64,000 bases of DNA from Vibrio neptunius (GTDB lineage: Bacteria > Pseudomonadota > Gammaproteobacteria > Enterobacterales > Vibrionaceae): positions 1,054,001 through 1,118,000 of the forward strand of contig CP079860.1 in the NCBI GenBank assembly GCA_019339365.1, in the 5' to 3' direction. This document shows, in pieces, positions 1 through 8,807 of this stretch. Positions within the stretch are counted from its first letter, which is position 1. Each line of letters begins with the position of its first letter. The position numbers and the translations under genes were made by a program. The notes below the pieces were generated by a model. The model worked only from the letters and a program-made list of their open reading frames with translations, did no database searches and had not been told where the DNA came from.

Positions 1-464
1 TGGGCTTGTTTAAGCGATGCCATTAGAAGGTTTGTGGCTTGCTGAGGCCCATGACTGATATCCACTGAAGTAAAATCGACACCCACATACTTTCCGAGTA
101 CTGACTGTAAATAAGTTTTTGATTTTTCGACACTTCCACTCGTTGATGGGTTGTACAACATTTCACTGTGGAGCAGAGTTGTGAAGGGAGAAATGATACT
201 TAATTCCGCTGGCGAGGTGAGTATTGCCCCATTGGCGTCGATCATCCTCGCATAGCCGCTTGTCACGGCGACTTGTTTCTCATAATTGCTACAGATGCCA
301 TCAAGATCGGTGTCGGCACAGGGTGTCATATTTTGGTAGCTGTATGTGCTGGCTGTTGCTGCCGATGATGAACTTCCAGATTCTCCGCCACCACCGCATG
401 CGGATAGAGCTATAGCACTAGACACAGCAAGGGCTGTGCAACATATTTTTGTATTCTCAAGCAT
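1..464 (-). CDS. Lipoprotein, C-terminally cut by window edge
   Basis: The reading frame opens at ATG 464-462 on the minus strand and runs off the left edge with no stop. The product starts with a basic and hydrophobic signal peptide ending in a lipobox (LSAC at about residues 21-24), followed by a Gly/Ser-rich linker, so it is probably an outer-membrane or periplasmic lipoprotein. A short Cys/Asp segment (CADTDLDGIC) and an ISPFTTLL segment follow. The latter resembles ISPMTSMV in the large lipoprotein encoded divergently from 630, so the two are probably distant paralogues. They share a 165-base AT-rich intergenic region. No function can be assigned from the visible 154 residues. Confidence 0.75.
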   Translation of the reverse strand, partial: MLENTKICCTALAVSSAIALSACGGGGESGSSSSAATASTYSYQNMTPCADTDLDGICSNYEKQVAVTSGYARMIDANGAILTSPAELSIISPFTTLLHSEMLYNPSTSGSVEKSKTYLQSVLGKYVGVDFTSVDISHGPQQATNLLMASLKQA

Positions 465-544
465 GTTAAACCAATAATTTTGTTAATTAATATATAACCT
501 AGCATTTATCCCTATTATTTAATCACCATGTAAAATAAAAGATC

Positions 545-571
545 AAATGATATTGATAATAAATATCATTT
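545..571. promoter_or_regulatory. AT-rich palindrome between divergent lipoprotein genes
   Basis: A perfect 10-base inverted repeat, AAATGATATT / AATATCATTT, is separated by GATAATA. It contains a GATAAT hexamer and the string TATTGATAA. The first resembles a Fur-box unit; the second resembles the left half of a Vibrio LuxR/HapR site, but the right half is offset by one base. It lies about 60 bases upstream of the start at 630 and about 80 bases from the divergent start, where it could control both. The identity of the regulator is a guess. Confidence 0.35.
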
Positions 572-629
572 AAATTAGTATCGCCGCCGGAATTTTGATT
601 GGACCTAAAAATTAAAGGAGTATCCAGCG

Positions 630-3600
630 GTGAAAATGCTGACCAAAAAGCTCAGTGTCGGGGCGATGTCTGTTGCACTTTTCGGTTGTGGTGGAGGCAA
701 TGAATCTGACCCCAAACTGACTTCAGATGAGGCGCCTGCAACAGGCCACTCTGGCTCAGTATTGTCTGGTGTGGTACTCGATGGTTATCTGTACAAAGCG
801 AATGTTTGCTTGGACAAAAACAACAACGCAGTGTGTGACAGTAGCGATGGTACAACGGTACTGACGGACCAGTCGGGTCAGTACACACTGCCTTTTGAAG
901 GCAATGCTGAAAATTACAACCTGTTGGTGGAAGCCATTGCTAATGTAACGATTGACATGGATTCGCCAAATCAAACGCTCACTCAGGGCTTTACGCTAGA
1001 AATCCCATCGTCAAAGCCGGGCATTATCAGCCCAATGACGTCTATGGTTGCCAGCTTAGCAAATCGCTCTGGAATCACCTTTGATCTCGCCGCAGAGACT
1101 ATTGCTAGCGAGCTCAACGTTTCCTCTGATGTGATCAAGTCTGATTACGTAGCACAAGGTTCTCAGGAAAGTCGTGAGATACATATGCTCGCTCGCGGTA
1201 TTACTCGTGTTTTGCAATCTGCGCAGGCAAGCTCGGTTGAAGGCGGTGTTAGCCAAGAATTGGCGAGAAAAGGCTCGATTGAACGATTGGCGAATTTAGA
1301 TGTTGCGCAATTAAAGTGGCGTACCGACCAGCTCTCTCATGGTGCAAGCAACACGGAAGAAGCATTAGCCCAGATCGGTTCCGATTACCATGAGCATATT
1401 AAAATCAAACCTGAAGACCTAGATGGCGGCAACATTCTGACCAAAATGAGAGCGCCACGCGGCGGGGTCGTCAATGACGCGGCTGACACATTCGACTGGC
1501 AATTCATTCCGGGTTTTACAGAGGTTAACGCTTACGAATTCTCATTAGATAGAGGCCAAAGCTGGCAACCAGCAATGTCAAAGCCGATTAATGTTGGTGC
1601 TGCGGCAAGAAGTGCTGGCGATGTTCAGGTCCGTCTCATGGCAAAACCAGAGCGTTCTTTGGCATCCGGTATGGCACTGCTATCGACCAAAGCGTTCACT
1701 GAGACGCTTGTTCCTGCCGCGCCGACCTCTTTGACACTTGATGATGCAGACAATAAGTTTGACTGGCAACACTCGGCAAATTTTCAGAACATCGCTCACT
1801 ACGAGTACACACTGGATGGTGGCAAAAACTGGCACAATGTAACGAGCAAGCCACAAAATATCGCTGATATTGCTATTCCAGTCGGCGACTTGAAACTCAG
1901 AGTCAAATCAGAGCCGAATTCAGGCCGTCCAGCGGGCCATGTGGTGAAATCAGACACTGCGATGACGGTCACTCCTGATAAACCCGTCGCGCCAGTGCTA
2001 ATCTCTGCCAATGATGATTCCGATATCCTTGCTTGGGAAAATGTGTCTGGCTTCGACCGTGTGACTGATTATCAAATCAATCTCGGCAGTGGTTGGCAAG
2101 AAGTGTTAGCCAACCCTTACCAAATTGGCAATGTGGACATTCCAGCCAATACCATTCATGTGAGAGTCAAAGCAAACCCGATCAATGGCCGTGCTTCTGG
2201 TGAAAGTTTGCTGGTGACGAGCGCATTTAACAAAGTGTTGAATAAACCGGTTGCCCCGACGCTTCCTGTCATCAACGATGCTGACAACCTATTCAACTGG
2301 ACGAGTGTTGACGGCTATCCGAACGCGGATCAATACGAGTATTCCCTTGATAGCGGCATCAGCTATCGTCCTGTGACATCAAAACCTCAGTCTATTCCAG
2401 ATGAAGCATTTAAAGTGGCACAGGTTTGTGTCCGTATCAAAGCATCAGCCGATGATGCTGGAGGTGAAAGCCTGTGTTCAGACAAGGTTTTTACTGTCAC
2501 TCCGAATACGCCAAGTGCGCCGACGAATGGGCTGGTTAATGATGCGTTAAATACCTTCAATTGGGATTGGGTCGCGGGTTTTGATTCCGCTAATGATTAT
2601 GAATATCGTGTCGATGGTGCCGGCTGGAGCACAGTTCAGAACAAACCGCTGCAACTGGAAGACAAAGCGTATGGTGTAAGTAGTGTCGAGGTTCGTGTTA
2701 AATACGATCCCGTCACAGGACGTCTTGCTAGTCCAGCTTTGTCAAACACCAAGGCTCTGACTAAGCAACCGGCAGCGCCAGTAGCGCCAACTAGTGTGGT
2801 GGTGGATGACGACGCTGATACCCTAGACTGGGCCTTTGTCACTGGTTTTAGCTCATTGTCCGACTATGAATGGTCAATCAATCAGGGAACGGATTGGACA
2901 CCAGTGTTAGAAAAGCCAGTAGTGGTTGGCGATGTCGCCAAAAGTATCGGTCAGGTTCAGGTACGTGTTCGTGCTAATGATGAAAACGGTATGCTAGCAG
3001 GCGCGCACGCCAGCAATGGCATCGCATTTACAGAGCTGCCAAAACTGCCAGTACTGACTGGTGGAAACATCATTGTAGGAAGTGACCAAGCCAACACCAA
3101 ACACCCTAACTTAATCGCTTGGGACTTTCTCTCTACGACTATTGCCAATAAGACCGTTACGTTTGATCAGCCTGAGTACTATGAGTTTACCGTTGACCAA
3201 GGTGCTAGCTGGAAACCTGTCACATCCGTTCCTCAGTTTATTGGTACGCAGGCTTATGCCAAGGATAAGGTTGGCGTGCGTGTTAAAAAGAGTGCATTCC
3301 CTGGCTTGGAACACCCGGCAAGTAAGGTTCTTTGGGCATCTAGTTTAGAAGGTAAGTTTGTTGCGATTCAATATGTTCCCATGGTGAATCTCGAGCAGGT
3401 TGCGTCTTTTAATGACGCTGGTTGGAAGTTTTCAGAAGCGGCTTGTTTGGCTGAATACAATGTGCAGGGCACAGGAGAGCCAATTTTTTGGAGTAAAGAA
3501 CAGAGCGCTAGCGTTGAGGCCAATGAGCAAGGATATGCGGATCTAATCAAGAAAGTACAAGATTCAACAGTGTGCGGAATTAGCCAGTGGCAACTACCGA

Positions 3601-4721
3601 GCGCTGATGAGGTTAAGCTATTGACGGCACGTCAACCAGAGAGCTTACCTAAGGGAGTTGGTGAGTTTGTTATTGCGCAGAATACTTACTCAACGGTAAC
3701 TGCTAAGGCTGGGAAAGTGGTGGCTTACTCCAAAGGGGAGGAAACTTCCGTTAGCAAGTGGAGCAAGTCAAGGCTGCATATGAAATGGCTACTTGAGTCT
3801 GGCCAAAATTTACTAGCAAAAGTTGAACCTGAATTGTCTAGCTTGATTAATCTAGAAAATAGTCAAACCGCGGCAATCCAGCTAAGTGAAGGTTTACTCC
3901 CAACTTGGTTGAATCAGATTCAAGGCCAATCCCCGAATTATGTAGCATTGCAGTCTGAAGTAAACACTCGTAAAGCACAGTTAGAAAGTGACCTTAATAC
4001 TTGGCAAAGCAAGATAGCTCAATTTGATACGTTCTTAGCAGGCATTAGATTTGATGCCAGTATGGCGAAGCTGCGCACAGACGCTGATAGTTTATCGTTT
4101 GTCGGAAAAGTAGGAACGTTTGAAAGTAAGCTATCAACGTACAAACACAATTTGGTTGCGATTGAATACGCTTTGCGCTCCTATCAATTAGTTCACGACC
4201 TTGCAGGTTTGAAAGAAATGAGCTTGTCTTTGACTCAAAATCGAGCAACTTTGGATGCGGCATCTACTGGCGAGGAGCTGTATATAGCCTCTCAGGGACT
4301 GCTAAGTGCAAACTACGTTTACCAAGCTAAAAATTCTGCATTTAGTCAGCTAGTGGAAGCTTTGCTCGAATTTGAAAAAAGCGTGGATGAAAAATACCGT
4401 GGCCTCATCTCAGCTGCATCCCTTCTAGTTGTAGAATCTAATGCGTCGTTGAATGAGCACGACAACCAGTCAGTAATTAGTGTTGCTAAAAACGGTTTAA
4501 ATCAGGCTCATGCTTCAGGTTACTCAGTTAATCAAACACGAGCCATGATTAATAGCCGTTACGCAAAGTTAGACCTTCTCGGTAGGTATATGCCAGCGAC
4601 AAGCACATATGCGCAAGGTTGGCGTTGTGTCCTCGATGTCAGTTCAGGTAGCAAAAACAGAGTATGGACCCTATTGCAGGACGGAAAAATAGGGGGAATG
4701 ATCACGTCGCGTACAACTTAA
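630..4721 (+). CDS. Giant modular lipoprotein, frameshifted near its 3' end
   Basis: Starts at GTG 630 behind AAAGGAG. A signal peptide ends in a lipobox (LFGC, Cys20), so the protein is probably anchored in the outer membrane. An N-terminal domain covers about residues 45-270. Seven tandem modules of about 85-95 residues follow (about 272-905), each with a pattern like D-x-FDW...Y-E-Y-x-L-D-x-G-x-x-W...KP and VRVK, which suggests Ig-like or fibronectin-like beta modules. Next comes an Lcl/DUF1566-type region with W-x-LPS (about 910-1030), then a helical region rich in Gln, Ser and Leu (about 1040-1310). The frame then closes at 4721 with a nonsense tail. The missing C-terminal Lcl domains lie in another frame to 5518. 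One extra G in the five-G run at 4692-4696 (or one extra A at 4685-4689) would join them into about 1629 residues. Adhesion or surface display is possible, not shown. Confidence 0.8.
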   Translation: MKMLTKKLSVGAMSVALFGCGGGNESDPKLTSDEAPATGHSGSVLSGVVLDGYLYKANVCLDKNNNAVCDSSDGTTVLTDQSGQYTLPFEGNAENYNLLVEAIANVTIDMDSPNQTLTQGFTLEIPSSKPGIISPMTSMVASLANRSGITFDLAAETIASELNVSSDVIKSDYVAQGSQESREIHMLARGITRVLQSAQASSVEGGVSQELARKGSIERLANLDVAQLKWRTDQLSHGASNTEEALAQIGSDYHEHIKIKPEDLDGGNILTKMRAPRGGVVNDAADTFDWQFIPGFTEVNAYEFSLDRGQSWQPAMSKPINVGAAARSAGDVQVRLMAKPERSLASGMALLSTKAFTETLVPAAPTSLTLDDADNKFDWQHSANFQNIAHYEYTLDGGKNWHNVTSKPQNIADIAIPVGDLKLRVKSEPNSGRPAGHVVKSDTAMTVTPDKPVAPVLISANDDSDILAWENVSGFDRVTDYQINLGSGWQEVLANPYQIGNVDIPANTIHVRVKANPINGRASGESLLVTSAFNKVLNKPVAPTLPVINDADNLFNWTSVDGYPNADQYEYSLDSGISYRPVTSKPQSIPDEAFKVAQVCVRIKASADDAGGESLCSDKVFTVTPNTPSAPTNGLVNDALNTFNWDWVAGFDSANDYEYRVDGAGWSTVQNKPLQLEDKAYGVSSVEVRVKYDPVTGRLASPALSNTKALTKQPAAPVAPTSVVVDDDADTLDWAFVTGFSSLSDYEWSINQGTDWTPVLEKPVVVGDVAKSIGQVQVRVRANDENGMLAGAHASNGIAFTELPKLPVLTGGNIIVGSDQANTKHPNLIAWDFLSTTIANKTVTFDQPEYYEFTVDQGASWKPVTSVPQFIGTQAYAKDKVGVRVKKSAFPGLEHPASKVLWASSLEGKFVAIQYVPMVNLEQVASFNDAGWKFSEAACLAEYNVQGTGEPIFWSKEQSASVEANEQGYADLIKKVQDSTVCGISQWQLPSADEVKLLTARQPESLPKGVGEFVIAQNTYSTVTAKAGKVVAYSKGEETSVSKWSKSRLHMKWLLESGQNLLAKVEPELSSLINLENSQTAAIQLSEGLLPTWLNQIQGQSPNYVALQSEVNTRKAQLESDLNTWQSKIAQFDTFLAGIRFDASMAKLRTDADSLSFVGKVGTFESKLSTYKHNLVAIEYALRSYQLVHDLAGLKEMSLSLTQNRATLDAASTGEELYIASQGLLSANYVYQAKNSAFSQLVEALLEFEKSVDEKYRGLISAASLLVVESNASLNEHDNQSVISVAKNGLNQAHASGYSVNQTRAMINSRYAKLDLLGRYMPATSTYAQGWRCVLDVSSGSKNRVWTLLQDGKIGGMITSRTT

Positions 4722-5518
4722 CAGGGACTGAAACGAAAAGTTTAAACGGTTCAGGCGGGTATCTAGAGCTACGAAACAGTGAGTCACTGTGTGGTTTTAG
4801 TGATTGGAAAGTACCGAACCTACTTCAACTCAAGATAATGGCAACGGTAGCGGAAGAAAAAGGGTTAACCCTAGACTCAGCGGTATTCCCACATCATCCT
4901 AAATCCCCACTTCCTGATGGCGTTAAGTTTTATTACTGGTCTGATGCCGAATCAAGCACAGGAAAGCAGAATGCATACTCTTATGCATCAGAGAAATATG
5001 AAGAAGAGGTCGAGGCTTTTTCGCACAATTATCACTCGAACAAAAATGTCACTTTAGCTCGCTTGGTTCGAGAAGATACGATTCAGGCACGTTGGATTTT
5101 CCTCACCAATGAAGGGAATACCACATTAAACAAAGAGCTGGCTACGTGTGTAAAAAATGAAGCTTCAGGAGAAGTTTGGCAATTGTTTGATACTAACGAT
5201 GGGGATGCTCGCTTGGTTAATTACGCTCTGTACAGCGAAAGGTTAAACCTTCAAAACTCTGAAAAAGTTTGTGGCTTAAGCAACTGGCGGTTGCCATCTA
5301 TTGACGAGCTATCAAGTTTGATGCCATTGGATGAGGCTGTATTCACACATAGTGTAGTAAAGGACCCCTACGGAGTGAGTAAATCCAGCTACTTGAGTAA
5401 TCAGACAACATCAAAATACTACGACTATCTAGATTTGAAATCAGGTGAGTATGAGCGGAAACAAAGGAGCTCTATCGAGCACTCAAACGATTACCTATAC
5501 CGATTTATCTCAAAATAA
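4664..5518 (+). pseudogene. Detached C-terminal part of the giant lipoprotein
   Basis: This frame continues the protein encoded from 630 after a one-base shift near 4692. It carries two more Lcl/DUF1566-type segments, each with the family pattern Cys-Gly-x-Ser-x-Trp-(K/R)-(V/L)-P followed by a Leu-rich helix (about residues 43-55 and 210-225 of this frame). It has no ribosome-binding site or signal peptide of its own, so it is unlikely to be an independent gene. The continuity of the Lcl pattern across the break (WTLLQDGK in one frame, then NDHVAYNL in the next) is the main evidence that this is one broken gene. If the shift is a sequence error, the true gene is 630-5518. Confidence 0.75.
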
Positions 5519-5526
5519 TAATAACT

Positions 5527-5562
5527 TTCAGCCCTTATAGTGGGGCTGAACCTTCGCTTTTT
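5527..5562 (+). terminator. Terminator-like hairpin before flp
   Basis: TTCAGCCC (5527-5534) pairs with GGGCTGAA (5543-5550), followed by CCTTCGCTTTTTC. It sits 8 bases after the giant lipoprotein stop and just upstream of the flp ribosome-binding site, so it may separate the lipoprotein transcript from the pilus operon or attenuate into it. Confidence 0.6.
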
Positions 5563-5575
5563 CAGGAGTTTATTC

Positions 5576-5758
5576 ATGTTAAGTAAAAACAAACAAGGCG
5601 GCGCTGCTGCTATTGAGTATGCCATTCTGGCTGCTGCAATGTCTGTCGTTTTGCTCTCATTTGTTGGGGGTAGTGATGGCAAGTTGACCAAAGCCATTGT
5701 CGGTGCCTATGAAACAGTGATCGAATCACTGGAACAAACGCAGGATTCTGGTAATTAA
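5576..5758 (+). CDS. flp: Flp-family type IVb pilin
   Basis: A 60-residue prepilin, the structural subunit of the Tad (Flp) pilus. ATG 5576 is chosen because AGGAG lies 7 bases upstream; a GTG at 5540 in the same frame would fall inside the terminator hairpin. The short basic leader (MLSKNKQGG) is followed by AAAIEYAILAA. Cleavage after the second Gly would leave Glu at +5 and Tyr at +6, the signature of Flp pilins. The hydrophobic stretch then packs the pilus core and the C-terminus is short and polar. It is the first gene of the tad operon, 24 bases ahead of cpaB. The peptidase that would process it is not encoded nearby. Confidence 0.93.
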   Translation: MLSKNKQGGAAAIEYAILAAAMSVVLLSFVGGSDGKLTKAIVGAYETVIESLEQTQDSGN

Positions 5759-5782
5759 CCCGATAAGGCTGAAGGAGTAATC

Positions 5783-6622
5783 ATGACGGCTAAGCGATTG
5801 ATGTTGTTGTCTATCTTATTGTCCAGTGTAGGCATAGGATTGTTGCTGCTTGGGCAAGACAACTCAGAGCATCAGGCGAAAGAGAAACCTGAGCAAGTGT
5901 TTCAACGAGTGCTGGTTTCTGGTCAGAATATCAGTATCGGTGATATCTACACACCCAATATGTTTCGTTGGCAATCTCTAAGCGAAGAGCAGCTTTCTGA
6001 ATACATCGATTACGTGACGGAAGATGAAATCACCTCGATTAACTTGGCCAGTGGTATTGCACATATTGCAATCAAACAGGGGCAAGTTATTGCGGCGGCT
6101 GATTTGATACCACCACAGGGTGGGGCTTCATTAGCTTTGAAAGTGAGATCTGGGTACAGAGCGGTATCGGTGCCGGTTGATCAGGTAACTGCCAATTCTG
6201 GCTTTGTTCAACCGGGCGACAAAGTCGATATTCTATTGTTGGGCTCTAAAGTCAGTGAGTTGAAAAAGTACGACAATGTGGTTGAAGGCCTCTACGTCAG
6301 CACAATCGCAACCAATGTCCGTATTCTTGCTTTCAATAATCTTTCATCATCGGAAGGTTTTCAGGAACAGCGACATGACTACGGGGCGAAAATACCGGAT
6401 AACAGCTCTGTGTCACTGGAAGTGACACCCGAGCAAGCCACACAAATTGTGCTTGCCAACCAGTTAGGTCGCTTGACCCTTTCATTACGTGGTTCGGGTG
6501 AAACTGATGTTTCAATCCCGCCAAGCCACACCATTACAACGACTCAGCTCAATCCGCAAAGTAAAACCGTTGCGCCGGACGTAGACCTGATTCAGTTACG
6601 ACCAAACAGCGACAAAAACTAA
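5783..6622 (+). CDS. cpaB: Flp pilus assembly protein CpaB/RcpC
   Basis: The 279-residue product has one N-terminal membrane segment (about residues 5-24), then a periplasmic part with the SAF-like fold typical of CpaB/RcpC: a GQVIAAADL stretch near residues 95-103 and a YRAVSVPVDQVTA segment followed by PGDKVDILL. CpaB proteins act in the periplasm with the secretin and are thought to stabilise or gate it. AAGGAG lies upstream of ATG 5783. Its place between flp and the secretin gene is the usual one, except that tadV normally sits between flp and cpaB and is missing. The C-terminal 30 residues are polar and probably disordered. Confidence 0.9.
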   Translation: MTAKRLMLLSILLSSVGIGLLLLGQDNSEHQAKEKPEQVFQRVLVSGQNISIGDIYTPNMFRWQSLSEEQLSEYIDYVTEDEITSINLASGIAHIAIKQGQVIAAADLIPPQGGASLALKVRSGYRAVSVPVDQVTANSGFVQPGDKVDILLLGSKVSELKKYDNVVEGLYVSTIATNVRILAFNNLSSSEGFQEQRHDYGAKIPDNSSVSLEVTPEQATQIVLANQLGRLTLSLRGSGETDVSIPPSHTITTTQLNPQSKTVAPDVDLIQLRPNSDKN

Positions 6623-6640
6623 CAACTTCAGGACGAAATA

Positions 6641-8050
6641 ATGAACACAATACTGCGCTGGTGGAGCTTGTTGTTGCTTCCCGGTTGGCTTTTTGCGCTT
6701 CCAGCATCGGCAAATGCCCTCGAAGTGAACATCAATGAAGCGAAAATGATCCGTCTGTCAGAAAAGGCAAAGTCTATTTTCATTTCTAATACACACATTG
6801 CCGACTATCAACCTATGACTAATACCAAAATCATGGTGTTTGGTATGCAGGCGGGGACTGCCACGATCACGGTTCTCAATGAACAGGAGCGAGTGATCTA
6901 CAGCAACAAAGTCCGTGTGGTACACGACACGCAAGAACTGGATGAACTCATCAAAGCTCAGTTCCCAGATGCTTCGGTGAATTCTGAGTCATTGGGTGGC
7001 AAGCTGTGGCTTAAAGGGTCGGTGCCGACTCCGTCAATGGCGCATAGTATCGTTAATGTGGCGAAAGGGTATTTGTCACCAGTCGTTGCTCCGCAAGAGA
7101 GCAATAACAATGACTCTGCAAACAGCAGCAACTCATCAAAGAGCAATTCTGAGAATCAACAAAACGGCAATGGTGATGAGTTGATTAACCAGTTGGTGGT
7201 GACGATGCCAACGCAAGTCAACATCCGGATTCGTATTGCAGAAGTCTCGCGCAATGTGTCGAATAAACTCGGCATTAAGTGGGGCTCGCTGGTCACCAAT
7301 GGCAACACGGTAGAAAACACCGTTGGCAGCTTTCTTTACAATAAACCTTGGGATGTAAGCAGTTGGGGTAAACCCAACTTAAGTGCGCTGGTTGATGCGC
7401 TCGCCTCTACTGGTGATATGTCGATTCTGGCGGAGCCAAACCTGACCGCGATGTCTGGTGAAGAAGCCAACTTCCTAGTCGGTGGCGAAGTCCCGATTCC
7501 TTTGATTCAAGGTGATACTGCAACAGTTGAGTACAAACCATTTGGTGTCAACTTGAACTTTAAGCCTGTGGTGCTTGGCCCAGATAGAATCAGCTTAAAA
7601 GTTGAACCTGAAGTCAGCAGTGTCTCTGTTGATAATCAAACGGTTCTTAACGGTAATGTGTTGCCTTCATTTACGTCACGCAGAGCATCAACAACAATTG
7701 AACTGGCTAGCGGACAGAGCTTTGCTCTTGGCGGTTTACTGCAAAGCAGCGAAATTGAGCAACTGCAAAAACTGCCGGGCATGGGAGATATTCCCATCCT
7801 AGGTGGGCTGTTTCGTTCCAATGAATATCAGCGTCGTGAAACTGAACTGATCATTATCGCCACCGCTTATCTGGTCGAGCCAACACGCAGCGACAACCTG
7901 CCGATCCCTACCGATGTGCTGATTCCACAAAGTGATCTTGAAAGGCTGCTGGCCTTGCCTGATGAAGATTTCGTCGGAACCAGTGGCAAAGCAACTTACA
8001 CCGACAACCGCAAGCCTCGTTTGTTGGGCGACAACGGATTTTATTACTGA
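6641..8050 (+). CDS. cpaC: Tad pilus outer-membrane secretin CpaC/RcpA
   Basis: The 469-residue secretin forms the outer-membrane channel of the Tad machine. A signal peptide ends at about residue 26 (ASANA). An N-terminal pilus/BON-like region follows (about 27-150), then an Asn/Ser-rich linker (about 153-182), then the secretin core. The core shows ILAEPNLTAMSGEEANFLVGG (split here: ILAEPNLTAM then SGEEANFLVGG) and the late GGLLQSSEIEQLQKLPG and IPILGGLFRS segments that mark the secretin domain. It ends 7 bases before cpaD. Domain order and length are typical for the family. Confidence 0.93.
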   Translation: MNTILRWWSLLLLPGWLFALPASANALEVNINEAKMIRLSEKAKSIFISNTHIADYQPMTNTKIMVFGMQAGTATITVLNEQERVIYSNKVRVVHDTQELDELIKAQFPDASVNSESLGGKLWLKGSVPTPSMAHSIVNVAKGYLSPVVAPQESNNNDSANSSNSSKSNSENQQNGNGDELINQLVVTMPTQVNIRIRIAEVSRNVSNKLGIKWGSLVTNGNTVENTVGSFLYNKPWDVSSWGKPNLSALVDALASTGDMSILAEPNLTAMSGEEANFLVGGEVPIPLIQGDTATVEYKPFGVNLNFKPVVLGPDRISLKVEPEVSSVSVDNQTVLNGNVLPSFTSRRASTTIELASGQSFALGGLLQSSEIEQLQKLPGMGDIPILGGLFRSNEYQRRETELIIIATAYLVEPTRSDNLPIPTDVLIPQSDLERLLALPDEDFVGTSGKATYTDNRKPRLLGDNGFYY

Positions 8051-8057
8051 GGTGCGC

Positions 8058-8807
8058 ATGAAATTACAATCGTTACTTTTGCCTGTTTTGCTCGTCCTGA
8101 GTGGCTGTGCTTCGGATCAAATAGCGCGTCAACCTGCCATTGATGTGGTTTCGGTAACCAATAAGCTTACCCTTGCGGTCGAAAAGCCGTCGCTCACTCC
8201 GCAGCAGCAACAGGATATCCGATCCTTCATCGTTCAGCGTGGAAATCCTTATAGTCTCAGAGTGAAATTGGTGAGCTATTCGCCTAAAGGGCGGTCTCAG
8301 GTTAAGTCTATTTCAGACCTGTTGCTCGGACAGGGACTTGCTAAGCACCAGATCATCACGGAACGCGCGACCGGCGCGCAATCTGGTGATGTGCAGATCA
8401 TTGTGGAGTCGTTCCGTGCCAAAGTGCCTGGGTGCGGCACTGATAAAGCACAGCCAGTTATCTTCAACCAATATAAGACGCATCCGGCATACGGGTGCAG
8501 CAATGCTGCGGCTTTAGCGCAAATGGTCGCTAATCCGAAAGATTTGGTTGTGGGTGAAAAGCTCGGTCCAACCAATGGTGCAAAAGCCGTTGCAGCGATT
8601 GATGCCTATGTCACTCCAGCAAGCAGCAATGAAAGTAGTCAAGATAACAGTTCTGTGATTTCGATTAATACGGGGGTAATTAATGATGAAAAATCAGAAC
8701 CTTTCGGTATTGGTGGCAAGCTCTCCGGCACTGGACAGCTATCATTTAAGCCTTGCATTCGCAGAACAAGGGATCACCCAGCTTACTCAGGTTTCTTTAG
8801 ATCGTGA
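8058..8807 (+). CDS. cpaD: Tad pilus lipoprotein CpaD, probably read through its stop
   Basis: Start ATG 8058 follows GAGGTG and gives a lipoprotein signal with LSGC (Cys17). The middle holds the CpaD hallmark: PGCGTD, then HPAYGCSNAAALAQMV and NPKDLV (about residues 118-175). CpaD helps secretin assembly in the outer membrane. As written the frame runs 125 bases into tadZ, adding a 40-residue Arg/Gly-rich tail with no family resemblance. At 8672-8676 there is a five-G run. With six G the frame would stop at the TAA at 8680-8682, immediately before the tadZ ATG (208 residues); with four G it would stop at 8677-8679. The native protein therefore probably ends there and the tail is an artefact of one missing base. 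Confidence 0.85.
   Translation: MKLQSLLLPVLLVLSGCASDQIARQPAIDVVSVTNKLTLAVEKPSLTPQQQQDIRSFIVQRGNPYSLRVKLVSYSPKGRSQVKSISDLLLGQGLAKHQIITERATGAQSGDVQIIVESFRAKVPGCGTDKAQPVIFNQYKTHPAYGCSNAAALAQMVANPKDLVVGEKLGPTNGAKAVAAIDAYVTPASSNESSQDNSSVISINTGVINDEKSEPFGIGGKLSGTGQLSFKPCIRRTRDHPAYSGFFRS

Noticed and set aside
4683..4700. Programmed -1 frameshift in the giant lipoprotein
   Set aside because: No classic X-XXY-YYZ heptamer in frame (A-AAA-ATA does not fit) and no obvious stimulatory structure; a one-base loss is simpler. Kept only as an alternative.
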